Assembly: GCA_964608845.1 (NCBI GenBank)
Contig: CAZSPP010000014.1
Location: 1 to 42,259 of the forward strand
Direction: 5' to 3'
Length of the DNA stretch: 42,259 bases
Source: JAHLMP01 sp964608845
Lineage (GTDB): Archaea > Aenigmatarchaeota > Aenigmatarchaeia > GW2011-AR5 > JAHLMP01
Shown here: one piece after another, positions 1-8,007 of the stretch
How positions within the stretch are numbered: the stretch's first letter is position 1
Layout: each line of letters opens with the position of its first letter
Notes under the pieces: generated by a model
Seen by the model: the letters and a program-made list of their open reading frames with translations, nothing else
Told to the model about the DNA's origin: nothing
Database searches by the model: none
Program-made: the position numbers and the translations under genes

Positions 1-1
1 A

Positions 2-385
2 ACGAATATTGGAGTAATGAAGAATACTGCTATTGTAAACGGGACAGATTATTGGTTATTTAATTTCACTATAAATATAACAGCAAATGTTTCTGGATTA
101 ATACAATTTAAAATGGATCCTTGGAGATCAGATTCCAAAGACACAACCATACCTTTAACAAGCGGAACAGGAGGAAACGAAACATATTATGCTAGTATGT
201 GGTTAAGTACAAATACGAGCAACATATTTAATGTTACTGAAGAGTATTCTTCCTCAGGCATTTTATTAAATGCTACTGAAAATAAAATATATACACTAAT
301 CTTAAAAATGATTATTCCTAAGAATACTCCAATAGCGAGCGATTGGTGGACTACTTATAGTATATTATTTAGATCAACAGTATAA
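2..385 (+). CDS. C-terminal part of a surface or secreted protein (5'-partial)
   Basis: The frame is open from the window's left edge, so this is the end of a longer gene. The ATG at 17 is probably not the start, because what follows has no signal peptide. The visible 120-odd residues are rich in Asn, Thr and Ser, with many N-x-S/T sequons, and are predicted to be beta-rich, as in archaeal S-layer or pilin-associated ectodomains. No catalytic motif is visible. It ends 13 nt before the next gene, which is also exported, so the two may be co-transcribed. The family is not recognised. Confidence 0.6.
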   Translation, partial: TNIGVMKNTAIVNGTDYWLFNFTINITANVSGLIQFKMDPWRSDSKDTTIPLTSGTGGNETYYASMWLSTNTSNIFNVTEEYSSSGILLNATENKIYTLILKMIIPKNTPIASDWWTTYSILFRSTV

Positions 386-398
386 TTAAGGTGCTTTT

Positions 399-1331
399 AT
401 GAAAAAGACTTATATTTTAATATTAGTCTTATTTTTATTCTCGATTTCAAGCGCAGAATATACAGGAGTATTAAATATGATAACAAGCTCTACAAATATA
501 GTTACTGGCTTATATGGACAAACAATAAGAGAAACTACAACATTAACAACAACCACAACACTAACTACAACATTAACAACAACCACAACAACATTAACAA
601 CAACCACAACAACATTAACCACAACAACCACAACATTACCACAAATATATTCAGAAAATATAACAATCAAAAATGAAGAAATAATTAAAATTATTGAAAA
701 TTTATCAAGCTTATTAGAAAAGCATATTGGAAAAATTGATATTAATAAAATGAAAAAAACAACATCTGAAATATTGGATGATGTTATAATAAAAAGGGAG
801 CTAGTGATAGGTAATAGATCATTTCTTACAACTAGTGTAAAATATCTTGGAAACAAGACTTTAAAGAATTTAATTATATATGAAAATATATCAAAACAAT
901 TCGCAATAAATGCTAGTGATTTAAAAATATTTTCTGATACTCAACCAATTGTCTTAGAAGAAGACCCGGTCTTGCTATTTATATATTCAAATGTTTCTCA
1001 AAACGACACTATATTTATAAGATACTCCGTTGAGAGAGAAGTAAATAAAAATGTTTTGGACGAATCTAAAATATTTATTATATCAGAAGATTTTAAAAAA
1101 GACAAAGAAAAAGCTTTTATATTGGTATTATCTATTATATTTTTGATAGTTTTTGTAACTTTTGCTTATATAATCTTTTCTCGAAAAAAAGTTTATAGGT
1201 ATTCATTTAGAAAGAGATCTTGGCCAATTAGTTTTATTTTAAAGATGAAACTAAAGAGAGTTAAAGAAAAGATAAAAAGAATATTTAAAAAAGAGGGAGA
1301 AGAAAAATTCAGATATCAGTTTAAGAAATGA
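399..1331 (+). CDS. Membrane-anchored surface protein with Thr-rich stalk
   Basis: A signal peptide (about residues 1-19, ending SISSA) precedes a low-complexity run of Thr with regularly spaced Leu (about residues 46-81). A globular Asn/Ile-rich ectodomain follows, then one membrane segment (about 238-262) and a strongly basic tail of about 48 residues. The topology is type I: ectodomain outside, basic tail in the cytoplasm. The Thr run resembles the O-glycosylated stalks of S-layer and mucin-like proteins, but glycosylation here is inference. An AAGGTG Shine-Dalgarno lies 6 nt before the ATG. It converges on the GNAT-like gene with no gap. Confidence 0.75.
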   Translation: MKKTYILILVLFLFSISSAEYTGVLNMITSSTNIVTGLYGQTIRETTTLTTTTTLTTTLTTTTTTLTTTTTTLTTTTTTLPQIYSENITIKNEEIIKIIENLSSLLEKHIGKIDINKMKKTTSEILDDVIIKRELVIGNRSFLTTSVKYLGNKTLKNLIIYENISKQFAINASDLKIFSDTQPIVLEEDPVLLFIYSNVSQNDTIFIRYSVEREVNKNVLDESKIFIISEDFKKDKEKAFILVLSIIFLIVFVTFAYIIFSRKKVYRYSFRKRSWPISFILKMKLKRVKEKIKRIFKKEGEEKFRYQFKK

Positions 1332-1649
1332 TTATTTTATAAATCTTTCAGCTCCTGTAGATTTTAACAATTCTTTCATCAAAATTTCTGCAATACCTTC
1401 ATCAATCTTTTCTAGATCAACTATTAAAAAAAGAATTTTGCATCCATTTCTATAAACCCTTCCGAATATTGCACCGCGAATCTTCCAATCATCTTCCACC
1501 AAAATACAAGCATTAGGATTTTCTTCCATAATTTTTATTATTTCATCATAGGTTATCATTCTTCTAGATTTTGGAGGGAATTTTCTTTCCAACTCAAGAA
1601 TTTCTTCTATATCTTTTTTTTCAACCTTTCTTATTTTTATATTTTCCAT
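1332..1649 (-). CDS. Truncated GNAT-like acetyltransferase
   Basis: The N-terminus (IRKVEKKDIEEILELERKF) matches the beta1-alpha1 start of GNAT N-acetyltransferases, and a helix resembling the one after the acetyl-CoA loop (GIAEILMKEL) follows. The protein stops there, at about 105 residues against the usual 145-160, so the last strands and helix of the fold are missing and the R/Q-x-x-G-x-G/A loop is not convincing. It may be a decayed or minimal member. The ATG at 1649 is chosen because GTGA of the upstream thrS stop sits at Shine-Dalgarno distance; a GTG at 1658 is the alternative. Confidence 0.5.
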   Translation of the reverse strand: MENIKIRKVEKKDIEEILELERKFPPKSRRMITYDEIIKIMEENPNACILVEDDWKIRGAIFGRVYRNGCKILFLIVDLEKIDEGIAEILMKELLKSTGAERFIK

Positions 1650-1654
1650 AAGAT

Positions 1655-3532
1655 TCACGAATAAAAGATAGGTCTTTTAGAAAGATATTTGTTCATTGGC
1701 AACATATCATAAGGAAATCCTTTTGTTTCAGATTTTATGAATTCTATTATCTCACTTAAACCCATTTTTTTAACAATGCTTCTTTCTCTGCATCTAATTC
1801 TTACAGAAATTTCTTTATTTTCAGCCTCCTTTTCTCCTATAACTAATATGATTGGTATCCACTCCATTTCCGCATCTCTTATTTTTTTAGGTATAGTTTC
1901 TTCTCTATCATCAATATCAACTCTTATTTCATTTTTTTCAATCTCTTTAGCAATCTCTTCGGCATAATTTATAAAGTTATTATTTACAGGACATATTCTT
2001 ACTTGTGTAGGAGATAGCCATAAAGGTAGCATAGGAATTAATCCCCTTTCTTTATTCATAGCCTCTTTTTCAAGAATTGCATAAATAACCCTTTCAACAG
2101 CTCCACTTGGAGATAAATGCAATATTATAGGAAATTTTTTTTCTCCATCAGAATCTATAAATTTAATTCCATATCTTTTTGCATTTTCAACATCTATTTG
2201 GTCTGTTGTTAATGCGGCAGCTTTATCTAATGCATCAACAAAATTCAATTCATATTTAAAAACAAAATAGAAGAATTGTTTATCCCACATCTCTAGAAGT
2301 GCAGGTTTGTTCCACCTTCTTACTAATTCGTTGATAAAATCTTTATTTTTTTCGTAAAAATCTTTTGTCACTCTAATAGCAAGTTCTAGATCATCTCTTG
2401 TTAAACCAAAGCCTTTTTGTATATCCAAAGATAATTCAAACCTTTTAATGATTTCATCTTTTGCCTGTTCAATATCTTTACAAAAAGCATGACAATCAGG
2501 CATTGTAAAGGCCCTTAACCTTCTTAAACCAGCTAATTCACCTCGTTGTTCAACCCTAAAACTGTATCTAGTTAGTTCATAAAGCCTGATTGGAAGATTT
2601 TTGTATGAAATTGTTGCATCCTTTGCTAACAAAAATTGACCGAAGCATGCAGCAAACCTGAGAAAAACCTTTTTGTTTGGCGTTTGAATAACATATTGTC
2701 TTGCAGGGAATCTATCCAAATAATCTTTAAGAGCAGGGTATTCAAAATCATACATTATCGGGGTTTCAACTTCCATTGCTCCATATTCTTTCATTTTCGT
2801 TGTTACAAATCTTTCAATTAAAGATTTTACTAATCTCCCTTTTGGTAGAAATCTTAAGTTTCCAGGATCACTTGCAGGCTCATAATCAGCTATTTCTAGT
2901 TTTTTCATTAATTTTATATGAGGAGGCTCTTTCTCAACTTTTCTCGATTTTGCTATTTCGTATTTCGCGAATTTTTCAAGATTTTTAAACTCAGAGAAAT
3001 CGAAACCAAAAATTTTTCCATTCTCTATTTCTATTTTATTTAATCTTCCATTAGGCTCTATTATAAACCATTCAGATATTAGCTGTTTTTCTTTTTTCAG
3101 AGCTTCAGAAATTTCACCTATTTTTATCTCTCTTGATAATTCTGAAAGTGGGTGACCTTTACATTTTATTTCAAAAGATTTATACCAACCGAAAGGAGCT
3201 CTATATACTTCATACTCATTTTTCAAAATATTTTCAGCTTCTTTTAAAATCTCTATAGCAGTAGAAGGAGAAGATAATTCTTTACTTAAATGAGCATAAG
3301 GATATAAGACAATCCTTTTTGTTTTCACCTCTTCAGCTATTTTTTTAATTTCTTCGTAAAGAGCTTCAGCTATTTTCTTCAAATCCTTTTCATCAGATTT
3401 TTCTACAGTAACAAAAACCACTAAACATTCTTCTATTCTCTTCTTTTCTGGTTCACATTCTTCAGCAAATTCAATTGCCTTTTCTTTTGGTTCAAACTCT
3501 ATAAAATCTGAATGAATTGCTAAAATTTTCAT
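1655..3532 (-). CDS. thrS: Threonyl-tRNA synthetase, archaeal type
   Basis: Cytoplasmic class II synthetase charging tRNA-Thr. The first ~140 residues (start MKILAIHSDFIEFEPKEKA) are the archaeal DTD-like editing domain, not the bacterial TGS/SAD region. The catalytic core follows: motif 1 near VTTKMKEYGAMEVETPIM, motif 2 around RLYELTRYSFRVEQRGELAG, with zinc-site Cys in RFAACFGQF and His in MPDCHAFC, and motif 3 around HLSPSGAVERVIYAIL. A C-terminal anticodon-binding domain begins near LSPTQVRICPV. The length of 625 aa is normal. Its substrate, tRNA-Thr(TGT), is also in the window (21515-21643). Confidence 0.97.
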   Translation of the reverse strand: MKILAIHSDFIEFEPKEKAIEFAEECEPEKKRIEECLVVFVTVEKSDEKDLKKIAEALYEEIKKIAEEVKTKRIVLYPYAHLSKELSSPSTAIEILKEAENILKNEYEVYRAPFGWYKSFEIKCKGHPLSELSREIKIGEISEALKKEKQLISEWFIIEPNGRLNKIEIENGKIFGFDFSEFKNLEKFAKYEIAKSRKVEKEPPHIKLMKKLEIADYEPASDPGNLRFLPKGRLVKSLIERFVTTKMKEYGAMEVETPIMYDFEYPALKDYLDRFPARQYVIQTPNKKVFLRFAACFGQFLLAKDATISYKNLPIRLYELTRYSFRVEQRGELAGLRRLRAFTMPDCHAFCKDIEQAKDEIIKRFELSLDIQKGFGLTRDDLELAIRVTKDFYEKNKDFINELVRRWNKPALLEMWDKQFFYFVFKYELNFVDALDKAAALTTDQIDVENAKRYGIKFIDSDGEKKFPIILHLSPSGAVERVIYAILEKEAMNKERGLIPMLPLWLSPTQVRICPVNNNFINYAEEIAKEIEKNEIRVDIDDREETIPKKIRDAEMEWIPIILVIGEKEAENKEISVRIRCRERSIVKKMGLSEIIEFIKSETKGFPYDMLPMNKYLSKRPIFYS

Positions 3533-3589
3533 AATTTACTAATTCAAGAAAAATATTATAAAACTTTTTTTGATTATATTTTTACATAT

Positions 3590-3713
3590 AGCCCCGTGGT
3601 GTAGCGGTCAAGCATGACGGCCTTTGGAATTTAATTCCAAAGATGCGATTTAATGAGCAAATAAAGAAAGCCGTAGACCTCGGTTCGAATTTTTGAAAAT
3701 CCGAGCGGGGCTA
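3590..3713 (+). tRNA. tRNA-Gln(TTG) with two introns
   Basis: The acceptor AGCCCCG (3590-3596) pairs with CGGGGCT (3706-3712), with discriminator A3713; A1-U72 is typical of archaeal tRNA-Gln. The anticodon stem ACGGC/GCCGT closes loop CTTTGG...A, giving anticodon TTG. Intron 1 (3628-3668, 41 nt) is at the canonical 37/38 site; CTTT pairs with AAAG between 3-nt bulges GG^A and AA^A, a textbook BHB. The T-stem CTCGG/CCGAG encloses 17 nt instead of 7, which is explained by a 10-nt insertion at 3690-3699. The last 3 nt double as the stop codon of the convergent gene. Confidence 0.9.
3690..3699 (+). other. Putative 10-nt T-loop intron of tRNA-Gln
   Basis: It lies between T-loop TTCGAA (3684-3689) and T3700, so removal restores TTCGAAT. 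Loop bases TTCG can pair with intron TGAA (3694-3697), leaving the 3-nt bulge AA^T next to the T-stem, with the cut expected after the second base. This is a relaxed bulge-helix-loop substrate. Similar 12-nt and 11-nt insertions occupy the same site in tRNA-Leu(TAA) and tRNA-Ser. Confidence 0.75.
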
Positions 3714-3932
3714 TTCTTCATATTCACTAATTGCTTTTAATCCAGAGTTTGTAATAACTAGGTATGTTGTTCCAAAACTTAATGTAGAAATATAACCCTT
3801 TTCTATCAATCTTTCTATTATTTTCATGAGATCTGGATTAAGATCTTTAAAACTTTTAGCTAATTCACTCCTCATTACTACATGCTTTTCACTTATTTTT
3901 TTCAAAACTTTGTATTCTTCTTTTTCTAACAT
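3711..3932 (-). CDS. Small winged-helix DNA-binding protein
   Basis: About 73 residues forming one winged-helix domain: helix 1 EEYKVLKKISEKHVV, a helix-turn-helix MRSELAKSFKD..LMKIIERLIEKGYI, and a beta wing STLSFGTTYLVITNSG. The MarR/ArsR-like layout suggests a small transcription regulator. The ATG at 3932 is preferred because GTGAT precedes it; an upstream TTG at 3944 is possible. It overlaps or abuts the DJ-1 gene and is probably co-transcribed with it. Its stop codon is made from the 3' end of tRNA-Gln on the other strand. Confidence 0.65.
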   Translation of the reverse strand: MLEKEEYKVLKKISEKHVVMRSELAKSFKDLNPDLMKIIERLIEKGYISTLSFGTTYLVITNSGLKAISEYEE

Positions 3933-3936
3933 TTTA

Positions 3937-4470
3937 TCACACAACCAATTCTTCTCTTATTTTTTCTGCTTTCTTTTTTCCTGAAATTATTTCTACAATC
4001 TTTAAAGCAAATTCTATTGCAGTTCCAGGAGATTTTGATGTTATTATGTTGTTATCCACCACAACCTTTCCATCTCTCGGTTTTGGAAGTTTTTTTTCAA
4101 GTCCTGGATAACATGTAGCTATCCTATTATTTAATATTCCTGCTTTTACCAAAACAAGAGGCGCACCACATATAGCACCAATTATCTTTTTCTTTTGGTC
4201 AAAATCCTTTACAATCTTTAAAATTGTACTGCTATTTGAAAGATTAATATATCCAGGATTTCCTCCAGGAAGAATAATCGCGTCATAGTTTTCTGGATCA
4301 ATATCAGAAATCTTTTTGTCAGCTATAATCTTTATTCCATGCGCACCTTCTATTATAGAAGAAACAAGGCCTGCTAATGTTACATCAATATCAGCTCTTC
4401 TCAAAATATCTACAATAGCAGCTGTTTCAATTTCCTCAAAACCTTCTGCAAGAGGAACCAAAACCTTCAT
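3937..4470 (-). CDS. DJ-1/PfpI family protein
   Basis: Flavodoxin-like DJ-1 family protein of about 177 aa. The start MKVLVPLAEGFEEIE carries the conserved acidic residue, and the nucleophile-elbow cysteine lies in IIGAICGAPLVLVKAGIL. Family members include deglycase or glyoxalase-like enzymes, chaperone Hsp31 and PfpI peptidase; which applies here cannot be told. The start at 4470 is chosen over an in-frame upstream ATG because GGTGAT sits just before it and a TTATATAAA box lies upstream. It forms a two-gene unit with the winged-helix gene. Confidence 0.88.
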   Translation of the reverse strand: MKVLVPLAEGFEEIETAAIVDILRRADIDVTLAGLVSSIIEGAHGIKIIADKKISDIDPENYDAIILPGGNPGYINLSNSSTILKIVKDFDQKKKIIGAICGAPLVLVKAGILNNRIATCYPGLEKKLPKPRDGKVVVDNNIITSKSPGTAIEFALKIVEIISGKKKAEKIREELVV

Positions 4471-4537
4471 TAAATCACCTTTATATAAATAACGCAAATC
4501 TAAAGTATTTAAAATTTATAACCAAATGGAATAAAAG

Positions 4538-4945
4538 GTGATAAAAATTATATTCGGAATAACAATATTTTCAATTAATAGTATAAATAAAAGAAAAACA
4601 AATGTTAAAGAAATATCAGTAAGTTCAACACCTCAAATAAAAAATGTAAAAGAAAAAGAATTAGAAGGAATTGAGGGGAAGCTTCTTCTTATAGAATTTA
4701 TATTCACAACAAAATATGAGCCAGATATAGGAGAAATAACGATGGAAGGAGAAATTCTATATAAACCAAAAGATATTGATGAAGTAATAAAATATTGGAA
4801 GAAGAACAAGAAATTGCCTGATGAGATAGCAATACCTATATTGAATACATTATTTCGAAAATGTTTAACAGAAGCAGTAAACATATCTGAAAAGCTTCAA
4901 TTACCGCCTCCTATAATATTTCCAACAGTCAAACCAAAAGAATAA
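4538..4945 (+). CDS. Conserved archaeal protein of unknown function
   Basis: About 135 residues with no signal peptide. A beta-rich first half (KEKELEGIEGKLLLIEFIF, EPDIGEITMEGEILYK) is followed by a helix (LPDEIAIPILNTLFRKCLTEAVNISEKLQ) and a Pro-rich tail LPPPIIFPTVKP. I recall similar small cytoplasmic proteins in other archaea with the EGEIL / RKC / LPPPIP pattern, possibly with a SecB-like fold, but cannot confirm this. The start is uncertain. GTG 4538 lies about 26 nt after a TATTTAAAA box, fitting a leaderless start, but the same bases read GGTGAT before an in-frame ATT that would give a better N-terminus. Confidence 0.6.
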   Translation: MIKIIFGITIFSINSINKRKTNVKEISVSSTPQIKNVKEKELEGIEGKLLLIEFIFTTKYEPDIGEITMEGEILYKPKDIDEVIKYWKKNKKLPDEIAIPILNTLFRKCLTEAVNISEKLQLPPPIIFPTVKPKE

Positions 4946-4946
4946 G

Positions 4947-5276
4947 TTAAAATAATAATAAATATATTCCAAAAACAATCAAAAATAATCCAAAAAATAT
5001 TCCAGTATTTTTAAATCCTCTATGAGTATACCCAGTTCCAGGAAAATAGAATGTCATAAAAGATCCAAAAACAATCAAAAATATTCCTATAATTTTTTTG
5101 ATTAATAAGTAAACATCAACCCCTCTTATTAGAAGATAAATACCGAAAAAAGTTAAAATTAATGAAATTATAAGAACCTTCAACGTTTCCTTATCCCCTT
5201 TTCTAGAATCTATTAAGTTATAAATCCCAAAAATACCTAAAGCTATAAGCAGACATGCAAAAATCTCTAAAAACAT
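4947..5276 (-). CDS. Small multi-pass membrane protein
   Basis: 109 residues, almost entirely hydrophobic, with four predicted membrane segments (about 2-20, 33-52, 56-79, 90-108) and a short charged loop DSRKGDKET. No motif points to a function. It converges on the preceding unknown gene with one base between them and is divergent from the KH-domain gene. Confidence 0.6.
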   Translation of the reverse strand: MFLEIFACLLIALGIFGIYNLIDSRKGDKETLKVLIISLILTFFGIYLLIRGVDVYLLIKKIIGIFLIVFGSFMTFYFPGTGYTHRGFKNTGIFFGLFLIVFGIYLLLF

Positions 5277-5323
5277 AAAACATTACCGAATTAAAATTAT
5301 AAAAAAAAGATTAAATTTTTTAG

Positions 5324-5836
5324 ATGAGTCATATGGAATGTTTTAGAGCTGTAGTAAAAATACCTAAGGAAAGAATAGAGGTTTTGAGAAAGTTTTCAAA
5401 AGAAATAGAAAGAATTGGAAAGGTTAAATTAGAAATAAATAGTGAAGTTGTGTTAAGTGGAGATAGTATGAATGTCTATCTTGCAAAAAATGTTGTAATT
5501 GCAATTGGCAGGGGGTTTGATTTTAAAGAAGCGTCAAAACTTTTTAAAGATTATATACTTTATGTAATACCTATATCAAAAAATAAGAACACTCTCGTCA
5601 GAATTAGAGGAAGAATAATTGGAAGAAAAGGTAAGATAAAGAAAATAATAGAAGAGTTAACAAACACAAAAATATCTATATATGGGAAAACAGTATCTGT
5701 GATAGGAAAGGGAGAAGGATTAAATGATGCAGTTTTTGTATTGAATATGCTTATATCAGGAAAAAGCCATTCATATATTATAAATTTTTTGAAGAAGAGA
5801 AGATATCAAAGATTTGAGGAGGATATCAATGAATAA
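5324..5836 (+). CDS. KH-domain RNA-binding protein, archaeal Dim2/Krr1-like
   Basis: 170 residues with two KH domains. The first (about 8-80) is degenerate; the second (about 90-160) carries the GxxG loop in GRIIGRKGKIKKIIEE. This two-KH arrangement is that of archaeal Dim2/Pno1 (Krr1-like) proteins, which bind the 3' region of 16S rRNA and cooperate with Nob1 and RIO kinases in small-subunit maturation. The start is probably leaderless: an AT-rich box lies about 25 nt upstream and no Shine-Dalgarno is seen. The end overlaps the top6B start by 8 nt, so the two are co-transcribed and probably translationally coupled. Confidence 0.85.
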   Translation: MSHMECFRAVVKIPKERIEVLRKFSKEIERIGKVKLEINSEVVLSGDSMNVYLAKNVVIAIGRGFDFKEASKLFKDYILYVIPISKNKNTLVRIRGRIIGRKGKIKKIIEELTNTKISIYGKTVSVIGKGEGLNDAVFVLNMLISGKSHSYIINFLKKRRYQRFEEDINE

Positions 5837-7385
5837 AACAGCAGAAGAACTTGCAAAAGAACAGAAAGAAATTTCAATTAGTGAATTTTTTGAAAAAAAT
5901 AAACATTTGTTAGGGTTCGATAATCCGGTTAAAGCATTATTAATGGCTGTAAAAGAAGCTGTTGATAACTCTTTAGATGCTTGTCAAGAAGCAGGAGTAT
6001 TACCGGATATAGTTGTAAAAATAAAAGAAATAAAGGAAGATGTTTATGTCGTAAGAGTTGAAGACAATGGTCCAGGAATAGTTAAAGAGCAAATTCCAAA
6101 AGTTTTTGGAAAATTATTATACGGTTCAAAATTCCATAAAATAAAGCAAAACAGAGGACAACAGGGTTTAGGAATATCCACAACAGTTCTTTATTCCCAA
6201 ATTACTACAGGAAAGCCAGCAAGAATATGGAGTAGAACAGGAGAAAATAAACCAACATATTATTTTGAAATTCATATAGATACCCAAAAAAACGAGCCAA
6301 TAATTTTAAAAGAAGAAAAACAAGAAGATGTTATAAAAGATCATGGGACAATAGTTGAAATTACATTGGTAGGAAAGTATAGAAAACAAATAGAAAAATA
6401 TCTTGAACAAACATATCTTGCAAATTCATTTGCAGATATAACATTTTATTCTCCAAAAGGAGAAAAGATAAAGTTTAAAAGAGCCGTTGAACAACTTCCT
6501 AAAAAACCCAAGGAGATGAAGCCTCATCCACACGGAGTTGAATTTTGGACATTATTAAAAATGCTTTCACAAACAAAGTCCAAAACTTTAGAATCTTTTT
6601 TAATAAATGAGTTTTCTTCTATAGGGACAAAAAGCGCAAAAGAAATATGTAAAATGGCTCGTTTAGATCCAGATTTAAATCCAGCAAAAATTACAAAAGA
6701 ACAGATAGAAAAACTTCTTAAAGCAATGCAAAATGCTAAAGTTCAAAGACCACCATTAGATTGCTTATCTCCTATCGGAGAGGAAGAACTGAAAAAGAGC
6801 TTGAAAAGAATTTATAAAGATGCAGAATTTATTACAGCAGTTACAAGAAAACCAGAAGTATATAGAGGTTTTCCATTTATAATAGAAGCAGGCATAGTAT
6901 ATGATTCTAAAAACTTTACAGAATTCGAATTAATAAGATTAGCGAATAGGGTTCCTTTGTTATATCAAGCAGGGGCCTGTGCTATCACAGAAGCTATGAA
7001 AGAAATTGATTGGAGAAGGTATGGAATAGATTCTTCACAAGGAGTTCCTCAAGCTCCCATGAAGCTTGTGGTTCATGTATGTTCAGCATGGGTTCCGTTC
7101 ATTTCAGAAAGTAAGAATGCTATAGCATCTTATCCTGAAATAATCAGGGAAATAAAACTTGGAATACAAAAAGTAGCTCGAAGACTTTCTGTTTATCTAA
7201 GCGGAAAAAGAAGAGAATATCAGCAGAGAAAAAAGATTGAAATGTTTTATAGATATGCTCCAGAAGTTATAGAATCATTAAGTAAACTTACTAACAAACC
7301 GATAGAGGAAGTGAAGGAAAAGGTTGAAGCGCTTATCTCATCAAAAATATTAAAAGACTCAGAAGAAAAAGAACAAACTACTTAA
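5829..7385 (+). CDS. top6B: DNA topoisomerase VI subunit B
   Basis: ATPase subunit of the type IIB topoisomerase that relaxes and decatenates DNA. GHKL motifs are clear: N-box EAVDNSLDACQEAG, DNGPGI, and GQQGLGIS. An H2TH-like segment (about 250-320, ending RPPLDCLSPIGEEEL) and the transducer domain follow. At 518 aa the length is normal. ATG 5829 is chosen because GGAGGATAT precedes it and the N-terminus MNKTAEELAKEQKEISISEFF fits the family; an upstream GTG-type start at 5814 is less likely. Subunit A, often adjacent in archaea, is not in the window. Confidence 0.97.
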   Translation: MNKTAEELAKEQKEISISEFFEKNKHLLGFDNPVKALLMAVKEAVDNSLDACQEAGVLPDIVVKIKEIKEDVYVVRVEDNGPGIVKEQIPKVFGKLLYGSKFHKIKQNRGQQGLGISTTVLYSQITTGKPARIWSRTGENKPTYYFEIHIDTQKNEPIILKEEKQEDVIKDHGTIVEITLVGKYRKQIEKYLEQTYLANSFADITFYSPKGEKIKFKRAVEQLPKKPKEMKPHPHGVEFWTLLKMLSQTKSKTLESFLINEFSSIGTKSAKEICKMARLDPDLNPAKITKEQIEKLLKAMQNAKVQRPPLDCLSPIGEEELKKSLKRIYKDAEFITAVTRKPEVYRGFPFIIEAGIVYDSKNFTEFELIRLANRVPLLYQAGACAITEAMKEIDWRRYGIDSSQGVPQAPMKLVVHVCSAWVPFISESKNAIASYPEIIREIKLGIQKVARRLSVYLSGKRREYQQRKKIEMFYRYAPEVIESLSKLTNKPIEEVKEKVEALISSKILKDSEEKEQTT

Positions 7386-7420
7386 ATATTTTTATATGTA
7401 TAAGATTTAAAGGTGTTTAT

Positions 7421-7963
7421 ATGAGTGACAAAAAGAAAATTGTTATAGAGAATGTTGTCGCTTCTACAACAATTAATAAGCCTATACCACTTGATAAGCT
7501 TTTAACTATTCTCGAAGCAAGTGAATATGAACCAGAGCAATTTCCAGGTTTGGTTTATAGGTTAAATGAGCCGAGAGCAGCATCTCTTATATTTCGTTCA
7601 GGAAAAATAATATGTGTTGGAGCAAAGTCGATACCTGAAGTTAAAACTGCATTGATGGAAATAGTAAAAAAAATAAAAAAGGTTGGAATAAAAATAGATG
7701 AAAAAAACATAAAAATAAAAATAGAGAATATTGTGGTTACCGTAAATTTAGATAGAGAGTTAAACTTAGACGAGCTTGCATTTTCATTAGAAGCAAGCGA
7801 ATATGAACCAGAGCAATTTCCTGGTCTAGTTTACAGACTTTTCGAGCCGAAGGTTGCGTTTTTGTTATTTTCTTCAGGAAGAGTTGTATGTGCTGGAGCG
7901 AAATCAATAGGAGATGTTAAAAAGGCAGTAGAAATATTAGAAAAAAGACTTTCGAAAATTTAA
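7421..7963 (+). CDS. tbp: TATA-box-binding protein
   Basis: General transcription factor that binds the TATA box and recruits TFB and RNA polymerase. The 180 residues form the usual tandem repeat. The stretch EYEPEQFPGLVYRL occurs identically in both halves (around residues 35 and 127), and each half ends with the signature VxGAKS. Repeat identity is high. An AAAGGTG Shine-Dalgarno lies 5-7 nt before the ATG. It follows top6B on the same strand. Confidence 0.98.
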   Translation: MSDKKKIVIENVVASTTINKPIPLDKLLTILEASEYEPEQFPGLVYRLNEPRAASLIFRSGKIICVGAKSIPEVKTALMEIVKKIKKVGIKIDEKNIKIKIENIVVTVNLDRELNLDELAFSLEASEYEPEQFPGLVYRLFEPKVAFLLFSSGRVVCAGAKSIGDVKKAVEILEKRLSKI

Positions 7964-8007
7964 TAAAATAAACAACATTTATAAAATCTGTTGTTATATC
8001 TATTTAT

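Noticed and set aside
410..856. Minus-strand frame with poly-Val repeats
   Set aside because: It is the reverse reading of the Thr-repeat gene; the Val runs come from ACA/ACC repeats, and no promoter or ribosome site is present.
3684..3700. T-loop extra bases of tRNA-Gln as sequencing error
   Set aside because: The same kind of insertion is seen independently in tRNA-Leu(TAA) and tRNA-Ser at the same site with matching pairing.
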